The position numbers and the translations under genes are program-made. A DNA stretch of 15,755 bases from an uncultured Bilophila sp. (lineage in GTDB: Bacteria > Desulfobacterota > Desulfovibrionia > Desulfovibrionales > Desulfovibrionaceae), in assembly GCA_959604115.1 (NCBI GenBank), contig CAUHBW010000039.1, positions 1 to 15,755 of the forward strand. The letters run 5' to 3'. Shown here piece after piece: positions 1 to 7,666 of this stretch. The first letter of the stretch is position 1; the number at the start of each line of letters is the position of its first letter. A model generated the notes under the pieces. It was not told the origin of the DNA. It searched no databases and was given only the letters and a program-made list of their open reading frames with translations.

Positions 1-963
1 GACGGCTTCAAAGTGGATCATCATCAGCAGCGAAAAGTAGTACAGCAGGGAAGGGAGCAGGGCGGCCTTGGCGACGGCCAGATAACCGGCTCCGGTCACG
101 TCCGCCATGACGAACGCCGTCGCGCCCATGATGGGCGGCATGAGCTGCCCGCCGGTGGAGGACACCGCCTCCACGGCCCCGGCGAACGAAGGCGTATAGC
201 CCACGCGCTTCATGAGCGGGATGGTGAACGTCCCGGTGCTGTAGACGTTGGCGACGGCGCTCCCGGAAATGGACCCGAACAGCGCGGACGCGAAGATGGA
301 GACCTTGGCGGGCCCGCCCTTGGAACGCCGGGTCAGCACGCAGGCGAGATCCAGAAAGACCTGACCCAGCCCCGCCCGCTGGAGGAAACACCCGAACATG
401 ACGAAGGCGAAAATCATGGTGGAGGAAACCGCCAGCGGAATGCCGTACAGCCCTTCGGTCACGAGATACAGCTGTTCGCAAAGCATTCTGTAGGTGACGC
501 CGTCGTGCCGGAGAATGCCGGGCAGATACTGCCCGCCGAGGCCGTAGGCAAGGAAGGCGCTCGCCACGATCACCAGCGGCAGTCCCGCCACCCGGCGCGT
601 CGCTTCCAGCACGAGCAGAACGGCGACGGTCGCGCAGACGGTTTCCGCATCGGTCACGGGGTCCACATACCGGATGCGTTCCATGTAGTAGTCGATGTCG
701 GAGGCGAGGAAATACGCGGTGACGAAGGCCCCGCAGATCAGGACGAGGTCCAGCGCCAGCCAGCCGGGATGTTCCCGCTCGCCTTCCGGGATTTTTCTGG
801 GGGGAAAGTAGAGAAAGACCAGGGCAAGCACGATCCCCAGATGGATGGTGCGCAGCAGTTGGGAGTCGATGATGCCGAACCCGGCCGTAAAATAAATTTG
901 GAAGAGGGCCAGGCCGACGGCGATGACGCTGGCGACGCCCTTCAGCGCGTCTCGTGAAATCAT
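1..963 (-). CDS. TRAP transporter permease, fused small and large subunits (4TM/12TM type), 3' end cut by window
   Basis: Inner-membrane permease of a tripartite ATP-independent periplasmic transporter, a Na+-driven importer of organic acids that works with a periplasmic receptor. The 321 visible codons form the N-terminal part. A first block has hydrophobic segments near residues 8-28, 38-53, 69-87 and 110-138, as in the DctQ-like four-helix domain. DctM-like sequence follows, including SISGSAVANVYSTG (~231-244) and STGGQLMPPIMGA (~269-281), both typical of the 4TM/12TM fusion family. The frame is open to the window edge with no stop, so the rest lies beyond base 1. ATG at 963 follows GGAGGA at a good distance. 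It is the third gene in line after the two flavin oxidoreductases, 219 bp downstream, so it probably imports their substrate or a related acid. This subfamily usually partners with a TAXI-type receptor; none is visible here. Family assignment is firm; the substrate cannot be read. Confidence 0.93.
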   Translation of the reverse strand, partial: MISRDALKGVASVIAVGLALFQIYFTAGFGIIDSQLLRTIHLGIVLALVFLYFPPRKIPEGEREHPGWLALDLVLICGAFVTAYFLASDIDYYMERIRYVDPVTDAETVCATVAVLLVLEATRRVAGLPLVIVASAFLAYGLGGQYLPGILRHDGVTYRMLCEQLYLVTEGLYGIPLAVSSTMIFAFVMFGCFLQRAGLGQVFLDLACVLTRRSKGGPAKVSIFASALFGSISGSAVANVYSTGTFTIPLMKRVGYTPSFAGAVEAVSSTGGQLMPPIMGATAFVMADVTGAGYLAVAKAALLPSLLYYFSLLMMIHFEAV

Positions 964-1182
964 GGTTCCTCCGTGCGATCGAAAGAGAGATTTTTCTCCG
1001 AAAAAATCAGGACACCGGTCTGGAGAACGGCGTGCCGCTCCGGCAGGGGAAAACATACGTGGGCAAAGGGCCGTTCATGCCGCTCCGTTCCGTTTTTTTT
1101 AACAAGTTCGCTTCACAACTGATGAACGCGTGCCGTCTGTAGGGGGACGTTTTGGGGAAAGCGAAACGGCGGAGCGTGCGGC
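964..1182. other. Intergenic spacer between oxidoreductase and TRAP permease
   Basis: This 219-bp gap contains only the GGAGGA ribosome site of the permease that I can support. I looked on the minus strand for a GG-N10-GC sigma-54 core and for a stem plus T-tract terminator and found neither. A TGCCG-ctc-CGGCA mini-hairpin at 1033-1045 has no T-tract. A run of eight T on the plus strand (1093-1100) reads as A8 in the direction of transcription. With no clear terminator, read-through from the oxidoreductase genes is plausible. Confidence 0.5.
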
Positions 1183-3135
1183 TCATTCCGCAATGCGGTT
1201 TCCCGCGACGAACCCTTCGTAGATGGCCTTGACGTAGTCCTTGGGACCGGTCGCGTCTCCGCTCACGAGGAACGGGATGCCCAGTGCCTCGAGGGCGGGC
1301 CTCAGCCGCTGGTTGGGACGCGCGCCCACGGCGAGAATGATGGTGTCCAGCCGATCCACGACTTCGGTTCGCCCCCGGCGTTCAAGCGTGACGCTTGTCG
1401 GCGTCACCCCGGTGACCTTCGCGCCGGTGAGCTGGTGCAGGGACGGGGTCCGCTCGAAGGCGTGAAGCAGGCAGATGCGTGCGTCCTGCGGCAAATCGAC
1501 GGCGATGCCGTCCCGCATTTCAATGACATACACTTCTCTGGCCTCCTCCTCGACGAGCAGGTGCGCGGTTTCCGCCCCGATGGCTCCGCCGCCGATGATG
1601 GCGACGCGCCGCCCGACCGGCGCCTTGCCCTCCAGAACGTCGTCGACCGGCACGGCCCTGCCGTCGGACAGCCCCCGGATGGGCGGGACAAAGGGGACGG
1701 AACCGGTGGCGAGGATGACCGCGTCGGGTTTCCGGCGGTTCAGTTCCGCTTCGGTGACGGGGGCGTTCAGATGGATGTCCACGCCCAGCCTGCGGATTTC
1801 CCGTTCCAGATGGTCGCAGGCTTCGCCGTACCGCGCCTTGTGCGGGGGCACGGCGGCCAGACGCAGCCGTCCGCCCAGCCGGGACCTGTCGTCCCACAGC
1901 TCCACGCGATGTCCGCGCAGCGCCGCAACGCGGGCGGCCTCCATGCCGCTGGGGCCGCCGCCGATCACCATGACGCTGCGGGATGCCGCTGCGGGACGGA
2001 CGGCGAAGGCGTCCAGCGTTTCCCGGCCCGTGCGGACGTTCAGGGCGCATCTGACCTGCCGATCTTCGGCGGAACGGTCGTGGCAGCCCTTGTTGCACGC
2101 GATGCAGTGGATGATCTCGTCGAGGCGGCCCTCTTTGAGCTTGTCCGGATAATCCGGATCGGCGATGAGCGTCCTGCCGATGCACAGGATGTCGGCCTTG
2201 CCGGTTTCCAGCGCGTGGAGCTGGATTTCGGGCCTGTCGATCTGACCGGCCGCCATGACGGGAATCCGCACGGCTTCGCGGACGTTTTCCGCAAGATAGA
2301 GGTTCACGCCGTGCTTGTGGTACATGTTGGATACCGTGCGCACATACGGATACATCCCGGCGGAGACGCTCAGCGCGGCGACGCCCAGCGATTCGAGGTA
2401 CTGCGCGATGCGGGCGGAAAGCTCCATGTCGATGCCGCCCTCGCGCAGTTCGTCCCCGACGATGCGGCATGTGATGGGATAGTCCTCGCCGACGAGCTGG
2501 CGTGCGCGGCGAATGATTTCCGTGACGAACCGCATCCGGGCATGGAAGTTGCCGCCGTATCGGTCGCTCCGCCGATTGGTGAGCGGCGACATGAACGCGC
2601 AGATCAGATACCCGTGCGCGCAGTGCAGTTCGCAGGCGTCGAAGCCCGCCTCCCTGGCGCGGCGCACGGCCTGTGCGTAATATTCGACGTACTGTTCGAC
2701 TTCATGGGTTTCCAGCGCTCGTGGAGCGTCGTATTCGGCCTTGAATACGGAATGGACTTCCGGCTCGAAGTAGGACGGCGCGACGGGCTGAAAGCCGGAT
2801 GTCCGGGCATTGGTTTCCCGCCCGGCATGGTGCAGCTGCGCGGCGATGAGGCAATCGTGGCGGTGCACGGCCTCGGTGAGCCGACGAAGGCCGGGGATGC
2901 ACGCGTCGTCATGAATGAAGATTTGTCCGCCGAAGTTGCCGTCCGGCCAGATGCAGAGGGAGCCGACGATGATCATCGACACCCCGCCCTTGGCGCGGCG
3001 TTCGGTGTAGGCGATTTCCGCTTCGCTGACGGAACCGTCTTCGGTCATGTGCACCGACATGGGAGCCATGACGAACCGGTTTTTGAGGCGGAGGGGGCCG
3101 ACGGAGATCGGCTGGAACAGGGGAGTGACGTTCAT
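1183..3135 (-). CDS. NADH:flavin oxidoreductase, FMN/FAD/[4Fe-4S] enoate- or dienoyl-CoA-reductase family (paralog A)
   Basis: Cytoplasmic enzyme expected to reduce an activated C=C bond with NAD(P)H. Electrons pass from FAD through a [4Fe-4S] cluster to FMN. The 650 residues match the three-domain plan of FadH, BaiCD/BaiH and clostridial enoate reductases. The FMN TIM barrel spans ~1-335, with LHHAGRE (101-107) and ELHCAHGYL (169-177); Tyr176 is in the catalytic-Tyr position. The cluster motif is Cys344, 347, 351 and 363 (CxxCxxxCx11C). A GGGPSG dinucleotide fold lies at 392-397 and a second, GGGAIG, at 515-520. The start at 3135 gives the usual family N-terminus (MNVTPLFQPISVG). The frame stays open upstream to 3261, but that stretch is GC-rich spacer. 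The ribosome site is weak (GAGAG). Oddity: the usual YGGSLENR motif reads YGGNFHAR (193-200). It is second after paralog B, 144 bp downstream. The substrate is unknown. Confidence 0.92.
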   Translation of the reverse strand: MNVTPLFQPISVGPLRLKNRFVMAPMSVHMTEDGSVSEAEIAYTERRAKGGVSMIIVGSLCIWPDGNFGGQIFIHDDACIPGLRRLTEAVHRHDCLIAAQLHHAGRETNARTSGFQPVAPSYFEPEVHSVFKAEYDAPRALETHEVEQYVEYYAQAVRRAREAGFDACELHCAHGYLICAFMSPLTNRRSDRYGGNFHARMRFVTEIIRRARQLVGEDYPITCRIVGDELREGGIDMELSARIAQYLESLGVAALSVSAGMYPYVRTVSNMYHKHGVNLYLAENVREAVRIPVMAAGQIDRPEIQLHALETGKADILCIGRTLIADPDYPDKLKEGRLDEIIHCIACNKGCHDRSAEDRQVRCALNVRTGRETLDAFAVRPAAASRSVMVIGGGPSGMEAARVAALRGHRVELWDDRSRLGGRLRLAAVPPHKARYGEACDHLEREIRRLGVDIHLNAPVTEAELNRRKPDAVILATGSVPFVPPIRGLSDGRAVPVDDVLEGKAPVGRRVAIIGGGAIGAETAHLLVEEEAREVYVIEMRDGIAVDLPQDARICLLHAFERTPSLHQLTGAKVTGVTPTSVTLERRGRTEVVDRLDTIILAVGARPNQRLRPALEALGIPFLVSGDATGPKDYVKAIYEGFVAGNRIAE

Positions 3136-3217
3136 GGGGGCGGCTCTCAGAGAAATGAGGGTGAATGAGGGGCCCGCTTTGCCGCGAAGAACCTCAGGAG
3201 GACGCGCGGGGAAACGG

Positions 3218-3247
3218 CCGGGGCAAGCCGCGGGGGCGGAGCCCCGG
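3218..3247. repeat. GC-rich inverted repeat between the two oxidoreductase genes
   Basis: CCGGGGC (3218-3224) pairs with GCCCCGG (3241-3247) around a 16-nt loop. Alternatively GGGGC (3233-3237) and GCCCC (3241-3245) form a tight hairpin over GGA. Neither strand has a following T-tract. It could be a dispersed intergenic repeat, an mRNA-processing stem or compositional chance. I cannot test copy number from one window. Confidence 0.35.
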
Positions 3248-3279
3248 AGTTTCGCGGGCATAGCGCCATGAAACGGGGA

Positions 3280-5217
3280 CTACAGCGCGTACGCGGCGAC
3301 CAGTCCCTGATGCATGGCGTCCAGAATCTTGCCGGGCGCGACGCAGTCGCCGATGGCCTTGTGCGGCAGGCGCATGTGTTCCAGTTCGCGGGCCAGCATG
3401 TTTTCCGAACGGTATCCGACGCAGATCGCCGTGGTGTCGAACGCTTCCAGCCATTCCTCGACCCCGTAGGCGTCCCGGACGCGGAGCCGCCCGGTATTCG
3501 TGGCCTCCACGACTTCCATGCCGGTCAGCAGTCTGACGCCGTATCGCTCAAGCCGGGGCATCAGGGTATGGCGAGCGCGCCATTCCATGTCCTGCGCCAC
3601 CTCCGGGCGCATTTCGAGAATGGTTACCGCGTGTCCGCGTTCGCCGAGGAAGTCGGCCAGCTCGCAGCCGATCATGCCGCCCCCGATGATCAGCACGCGA
3701 TGGCCGGGCCTTACGGTTTCCAGCAGGATGTGCTCCGCCGTCGTCATGTTGGGCAGCTCCGTGGCGAAGCGCGGGATCGCCGGACGGGAACCCGTCGCCA
3801 GCAGGGTCATGTCAAAGCCCCGCGCCTGAAGCAGTTGTCCCGTAACGGTCACGCCGCAGCGGATGTCCACGTTGAGGGCTTCCAGCTCATGGCGGAAATA
3901 GCGCACGAGCTGGAGCAGGCCGTCCTTGAACGGGGGCCGCGACGCGGGGTGAAGCAGTCCGCCGATGTCTTCGCCGCGCTCGAACAGCGTCACGCCGTGC
4001 CCGCGCTGCGCGGCGGTCAGCGCCGCCTGCAGCCCCGCCGGTCCCGCGCCGACGACGGCGACCTTGAGCGGCTTGTCCGCCTTGACGTCTTGAGGATACT
4101 TTCCTTCATAGCCCGCGCGCGGATTGATGGCGCAGGTGATGTCCAGCAGCTTGCCGGTACGCCCGGTGCAGCCTTCGTTACAGCCGAGACAGACTCTTGC
4201 GGAGTCCAGACGGTTTTCGGCGAACTTGTTGATGAGTTCCGGTTCGGCGATGAGGGCGCGCCCGAAAGCCACCATGTCGGCCTTGCCGTCGCGGATGACC
4301 TGATCCGCAATGGCGGGGTGCACGTACCGCCCGACGGAGATGACCGGGACGCGGTTGCGGACGGCCTCTTTGACCTGCCGCGCGGCGTCGGAAAGCCACG
4401 CTTCGGGCGTGCAGGAGGGCGGCGAGATGAGGTGCTTGGTTTCGCCGATGCCCGCCGAAATATGGAGCGCATCGACCCCGGCGTCGACCAGCGGATTGAC
4501 CAGCCGCAGCGTTTCTTCAAGCGTCATGCCTCCGGGGAGGCCGTCCTCGACGTTATGCCGGTAGGCAATGGGGAAATCGCCGCCGACCGCCTTGCGGATG
4601 GCCCGGACGACCGCCAGCGGCATGCGCAGACGGTTTTCGAGGCTTCCTCCGTAGGCGTCCTCCCGACGGTTCGTCAGCGGAGACACGAACTGGCTGAGCA
4701 GGTAGCCGTGCGCGCCGTGGATCTCCAGCATGTCGAAACCGGCTTCCCGAACGCGGCGGGCGACCTGCGCATGGGCGTCTATGATGCATTCGATGTCTTC
4801 AATGTCCAGCACCATGCTTTCGGCATGGTTGCAGAAACGCGGCACATACGAAACCATCGGCGTGGCGAACCCGGAAATGGCCGGATTGACGCAGCGCCCG
4901 CCGTGGATGAGTTGCAGCGAAGCCCGTGCGCCGTGCGCCTTGATGGCCTTGGCCAGTTTGGAAAGCCCTTTGATCTTGCTGTCGTCCGCCGCGCTGATGC
5001 CCCGGATGAAGGCGGTTCCGCGAGGTTCCACGGCGGTTCCTTCGATGCTCACCAAACCGACGCCGCCCTTGGCGCGCTCCGCGTAATAGTGGATCAGCCG
5101 TTCGGTGACGTCGCCGCCTCTGGTGGCGAAATTGGTCAGCATGGACGGCATGACGGCTCGGTTGCGGACGACCAGCGTATTGATCGTGATGGGACTCAAC
5201 AGACCTGATGTTGACAT
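3280..5217 (-). CDS. NADH:flavin oxidoreductase, FMN/FAD/[4Fe-4S] enoate- or dienoyl-CoA-reductase family (paralog B)
   Basis: First gene of the minus-strand operon; 645 residues with the same layout as paralog A but clearly diverged. The FMN TIM barrel covers ~1-340, with LQLIHGGRC (101-109) and LEIHGAHGYL (164-173); Tyr172 is in the catalytic-Tyr position. The canonical SPLTNRRxDxYGGSLENR motif is at 179-196. Cluster ligands are Cys343, 346, 350 and 362. FAD fold GAGPAG is at 390-395 and the NAD(P)H fold GGGMIG at 512-517. Start choice: ATG 5217 lies behind GGGAGA and gives a family-typical N-terminus. The frame extends openly to 5439, but that would translate the promoter leader. The HGAHGY motif is closer to BaiCD/enoate reductases than to E. 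coli FadH (MGSEGY, from memory). A sigma-54 promoter lies ~180-194 bp upstream and a divergent activator beyond it. The active sites of A and B differ (HHAGRE versus IHGGRC), so I infer different substrates or successive steps. Confidence 0.93.
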   Translation of the reverse strand: MSTSGLLSPITINTLVVRNRAVMPSMLTNFATRGGDVTERLIHYYAERAKGGVGLVSIEGTAVEPRGTAFIRGISAADDSKIKGLSKLAKAIKAHGARASLQLIHGGRCVNPAISGFATPMVSYVPRFCNHAESMVLDIEDIECIIDAHAQVARRVREAGFDMLEIHGAHGYLLSQFVSPLTNRREDAYGGSLENRLRMPLAVVRAIRKAVGGDFPIAYRHNVEDGLPGGMTLEETLRLVNPLVDAGVDALHISAGIGETKHLISPPSCTPEAWLSDAARQVKEAVRNRVPVISVGRYVHPAIADQVIRDGKADMVAFGRALIAEPELINKFAENRLDSARVCLGCNEGCTGRTGKLLDITCAINPRAGYEGKYPQDVKADKPLKVAVVGAGPAGLQAALTAAQRGHGVTLFERGEDIGGLLHPASRPPFKDGLLQLVRYFRHELEALNVDIRCGVTVTGQLLQARGFDMTLLATGSRPAIPRFATELPNMTTAEHILLETVRPGHRVLIIGGGMIGCELADFLGERGHAVTILEMRPEVAQDMEWRARHTLMPRLERYGVRLLTGMEVVEATNTGRLRVRDAYGVEEWLEAFDTTAICVGYRSENMLARELEHMRLPHKAIGDCVAPGKILDAMHQGLVAAYAL

Positions 5218-5396
5218 GGTGTCTCCCGAATAGGTGGCGCCGGTGCGTCGGCTCGGCGGACGCAAGCGGTACGCGCCGGACTCGCCGCGACGCCGTTGTA
5301 TGAAAGAAAAAAGGAATGAAGGCTCCGGTGCGTTACCGGGAACGGAGCGGATGCCCGTGGAAATGGTGGGGAAACCCCTCTTCCGCATGAGAAAAA
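5218..5396 (-). other. Predicted ~170-nt untranslated leader of the oxidoreductase operon
   Basis: This lies between the -24/-12 promoter and the paralog B start codon. Read on the minus strand it contains GGGG-TTT-CCCC (5378-5368). Two mutually exclusive stems follow: GCTCCG/CGGAGC (5348-5343 with 5327-5322) and CCGGT/ACCGG (5339-5335 with 5329-5325). A T-rich stretch including T6 follows about 9 nt after the outer stem. That spacing is too long for a classic intrinsic terminator, so attenuation is only a possibility. No known riboswitch fold was recognised. Confidence 0.35.
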
Positions 5397-5411
5397 GCAA
5401 GGATCGCGCCA
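5397..5411 (-). promoter_or_regulatory. Sigma-54 (-24/-12) promoter for the oxidoreductase operon
   Basis: Minus strand reads TGGCGC-GATCC-TTGC. It has the invariant GG and GC dinucleotides 10 bp apart and matches TGGCAC-N5-TTGC at all but one position. Transcription would start near 5385 and run into paralog B. It is the best RpoN site I found in the window. A gene for an RpoN-dependent activator stands directly opposite, with an inverted-repeat element about 100-130 bp upstream, the normal enhancer distance. Confidence 0.82.
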
Positions 5412-5505
5412 AAAGGGCGTTTTGTACTTTTTTGCTCAAACGCGGTGCTATTTCACGATGTTAGCGATGGAGGCCGAAACGCGGGCGTTCATGAGATGTT
5501 CAATA

Positions 5506-5544
5506 ATCGGACATGAATGATCGGACATGTCCGATCTTGGGACA
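5506..5544. promoter_or_regulatory. Upstream activating sequence: 18-bp perfect palindrome plus extra half-sites
   Basis: GATCGGACATGTCCGATC at 5519-5536 is a perfect palindrome. A direct copy of its left half, ATCGGACATG, occurs at 5506-5515. TGTCC (5528-5532) also pairs with GGACA (5540-5544), a second overlapping inverted repeat. Clustered TGTC/GACA-type repeats ~100 bp upstream of a -24/-12 promoter are typical binding sites for bacterial enhancer-binding proteins. Inferred binder: the divergently encoded activator. Because it also lies ~140 bp upstream of that gene, it may act in autoregulation. Confidence 0.72.
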
Positions 5545-5670
5545 CGCGCTTGTCTCTCGTATGCAAATCGACTACGGTGTAACCCGCCAAAATGGTTGAA
5601 ACGGCGTTTCGACGCCGATTGGAGAACGTGAGGGGAACCGCCGGACGCGGGGGGCTTTCACATGCATTCT

Positions 5671-5674
5671 GGAG
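5671..5674 (+). promoter_or_regulatory. Ribosome binding site that sets the activator start
   Basis: GGAG sits 8 nt before ATG 5683. The in-frame upstream ATG at 5662 has only a G-run (GGGGGG, 5649-5654) 7 nt ahead of it, and the GGAG site lies inside its reading frame. I therefore prefer 5683, which costs seven N-terminal residues. Confidence 0.65.
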
Positions 5675-5682
5675 AAAAGGCT

Positions 5683-7608
5683 ATGAAAGGCGCGGCACCG
5701 GACGCCATGTTCGTCCAGTGGCAACGTTTTGTGGCGGGACGGGAGGTCGATCGGAACATCGTCAGGCCGATGGTGTACGAGTCGTGGCTTCGTTCCCGGG
5801 CATACGGCGTACGGCATGATCAACGCTCCGAACGCCGCGTCGATGACGCCCGGCTCGCCGAATTGCTCGCGGCGAACGGTGAATTCGTCGAAAGCTCCAA
5901 AGTCATCATGGAGAAACTCTTCACGGCTGTTGAGGATGCCAACAGCGTGATCTCTCTGGCGGACAGTCAGGGCGTCGTGCTGCATACGCACGTCCACAGC
6001 AACCGGGGGCATCGCCTTCCCAGCCATATGCCGGGCTCCATTTTTTCCGAGCGAGTTTGCGGAACAAACGGCATCGGAACGTGCCTGCACTGCGCCGCTC
6101 CCGTGGAACTCGTCGGGGCGGAACACTACTGCGCCCATGATCATGTCTGGTACTGTTCCGCCGCCCCCATTTTCGATTCAAAAACAAAGCTGCTCGGCGT
6201 CTTCAACATTTCCATTTCATGCGAAAGTTTCCACCACCATACCCGTGGGATGGTGGAGGCCGCCGCGCATGCCATCACCGAACAGGTTTGCCTGCGCGAA
6301 CTGCTGAGCGAGCAGGCCGCCATCATGGAATTGCTGGACGAAGGGCTGATCGTGGTGAACCACGAAGGGCTCCTGAAATCCATCAGCCAGAAGGCCTGCG
6401 CCATTCTGGGGATTCCCTCGCCGCAGGGCTCCGTCCACATCAGCCGGATTCTCCCCGCCGCGGACATGCTGCATACGGCGCTGACGCGGCAAGTCGGCTT
6501 TCACGATCAGGAAGTGCTGCTGGATCTGCCGCAGGGAACCACCTCATGCCTGATTTCGGCCGCTCCGACGCCGCAGAAGGGGGTCGTCTTCACGCTGCGG
6601 GAAGGCAAACGGATGCGCGAGCTGGCCACGCGGGCTCTGGGCGCCAAGGCGACGTATACGTTCGATCGGATCATCGGCGAGTCGGACATGGTGAAAGAGA
6701 CGATCCGTCAGGGCAAGCTCGCGGCGCAGAGCGACATGACAACGCTGATCATCGGTGAATCCGGCACGGGCAAGGAGCTGTTCGCCCAGGCCATACACAA
6801 CGCGAGCAGCCGCGCCAATCAGCCGTTCGTCGTGGTCAACTGCGGCGCCTTGCCGCGAAATCTCGTGCAGTCGGAATTGTTCGGCTATGACGAAGGCGCG
6901 TTTACGGGCGCGAGCCGTCAGGGAAAGCCCGGCAAGTTCGAGCTTGCCGACGGAGGAACCATTTTTCTCGACGAAATAGGGGAAATGCCGCTTGAGGCGC
7001 AGGTCAGCCTGCTGCGGCTGCTGCAAAACCGCGAGGTGACCCGCGTAGGCGGAAAGAGCGCCCGGCGGATCAATATCCGCGTCATCGCCGCGACGAACCG
7101 CAATCTGGAAGAAGCCGTGCGGCAGAACGTGTTCCGGCACGATCTGTATTATCGGCTCAATGCGTTTCTGTTGAGCATTCCGCCGCTCGCGGCGCGGCGC
7201 GGCGACGTGGAGCTTCTGGCGAATCATTTTCTGCACAAATTTTCAGCGGCTCTCGGCAAGCGCGTGCGGGCCATCAACGCCGAGGCGCAGGCGTTGCTTT
7301 GCCGGTATCCGTGGCCCGGCAATATCCGCGAGCTGGAAAACGCCATCGAGCGCGCCGTGAACGTCTGCGGCGGACAGGCGCTGATGCCGGGCGACTTTCC
7401 CGCCGCCATTCTTCAGCACAAGGCCGTCTCCGGTTCCGGCCGGAAAAGCGGTCGGCTTTGGGAACAGGAAACCGAAACGATCAGGAAGGCGATTCTCGAA
7501 ACCAACGGAAACCTGCGGCAGGCCGCGCGGCTTTTGGGGATTTCGCGGAGCACGCTGTATTTGAAGATACGGAAGTGCAATCTCCGGCGCGAAGAGCTGC
7601 TGGGTTGA
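5683..7608 (+). CDS. AcoR/DhaR-type sigma-54-dependent transcriptional activator (GAF-PAS-AAA+-Fis)
   Basis: Cytoplasmic enhancer-binding protein that uses ATP to open RpoN promoters; 641 residues. The N-terminal region (~1-65) resembles AcoR-family leaders. A GAF-type sensor follows (~66-205) with the GTNGIGT motif (127-133) and CSAAPIFD (158-165). A PAS-like segment spans ~213-305. The AAA+ domain (~328-560) has Walker A GESGTGKE (358-365), the sigma-54 contact loop GAFTGA (405-410) and Walker B GGTIFLDE (424-431). A C-terminal Fis-type helix-turn-helix is at ~600-632 (AARLLGISRSTLYLKIRK). The GAF core is unusually Cys-rich (126, 134, 137, 150, 158), which could suit a redox or metal-dependent signal. 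There is no receiver domain, so it probably binds a small molecule rather than being phosphorylated. Its divergent position and the intervening sigma-54 promoter and palindrome make the oxidoreductase/TRAP operon the likely target. Confidence 0.95.
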   Translation: MKGAAPDAMFVQWQRFVAGREVDRNIVRPMVYESWLRSRAYGVRHDQRSERRVDDARLAELLAANGEFVESSKVIMEKLFTAVEDANSVISLADSQGVVLHTHVHSNRGHRLPSHMPGSIFSERVCGTNGIGTCLHCAAPVELVGAEHYCAHDHVWYCSAAPIFDSKTKLLGVFNISISCESFHHHTRGMVEAAAHAITEQVCLRELLSEQAAIMELLDEGLIVVNHEGLLKSISQKACAILGIPSPQGSVHISRILPAADMLHTALTRQVGFHDQEVLLDLPQGTTSCLISAAPTPQKGVVFTLREGKRMRELATRALGAKATYTFDRIIGESDMVKETIRQGKLAAQSDMTTLIIGESGTGKELFAQAIHNASSRANQPFVVVNCGALPRNLVQSELFGYDEGAFTGASRQGKPGKFELADGGTIFLDEIGEMPLEAQVSLLRLLQNREVTRVGGKSARRINIRVIAATNRNLEEAVRQNVFRHDLYYRLNAFLLSIPPLAARRGDVELLANHFLHKFSAALGKRVRAINAEAQALLCRYPWPGNIRELENAIERAVNVCGGQALMPGDFPAAILQHKAVSGSGRKSGRLWEQETETIRKAILETNGNLRQAARLLGISRSTLYLKIRKCNLRREELLG

Positions 7609-7666
7609 CGCCTCCTCTTCGCCCTCCCGGCAAGCCGCCCCGCGCCCGCGTCGGCCGTTTTTCGTT

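Noticed and set aside
13..957. Long open frame on the plus strand
   Set aside because: Antisense to the TRAP permease. Its translation is rich in Gly, His, Arg, Asp and Gln with no recognisable motif, whereas the minus strand gives clear TRAP motifs.
1093..1100. T8 run as a terminator on the plus strand
   Set aside because: No stable stem precedes it and no plus-strand gene ends there.
954..1142. Possible 62-residue plus-strand gene
   Set aside because: Overlaps the permease start and its ribosome site, has no ribosome site of its own and resembles no family I know.
1435..3168. 577-codon open frame on the plus strand
   Set aside because: Fully antisense to paralog A; a product of high GC content, lacking motifs.
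3136..3261. N-terminal extension of paralog A (42 extra codons)
   Set aside because: Low-complexity Pro/Ala/Arg sequence from a GC-rich spacer; family proteins begin at the equivalent of residue 43.
3268..5208. 646-codon open frame on the plus strand
   Set aside because: Fully antisense to paralog B; composition and lack of domains mark it as a shadow frame.
5218..5439. N-terminal extension of paralog B (74 extra codons)
   Set aside because: The extension covers the predicted leader and the -24/-12 promoter and is unlike the family N-terminus. ATG 5217 has a good GGGAGA site.
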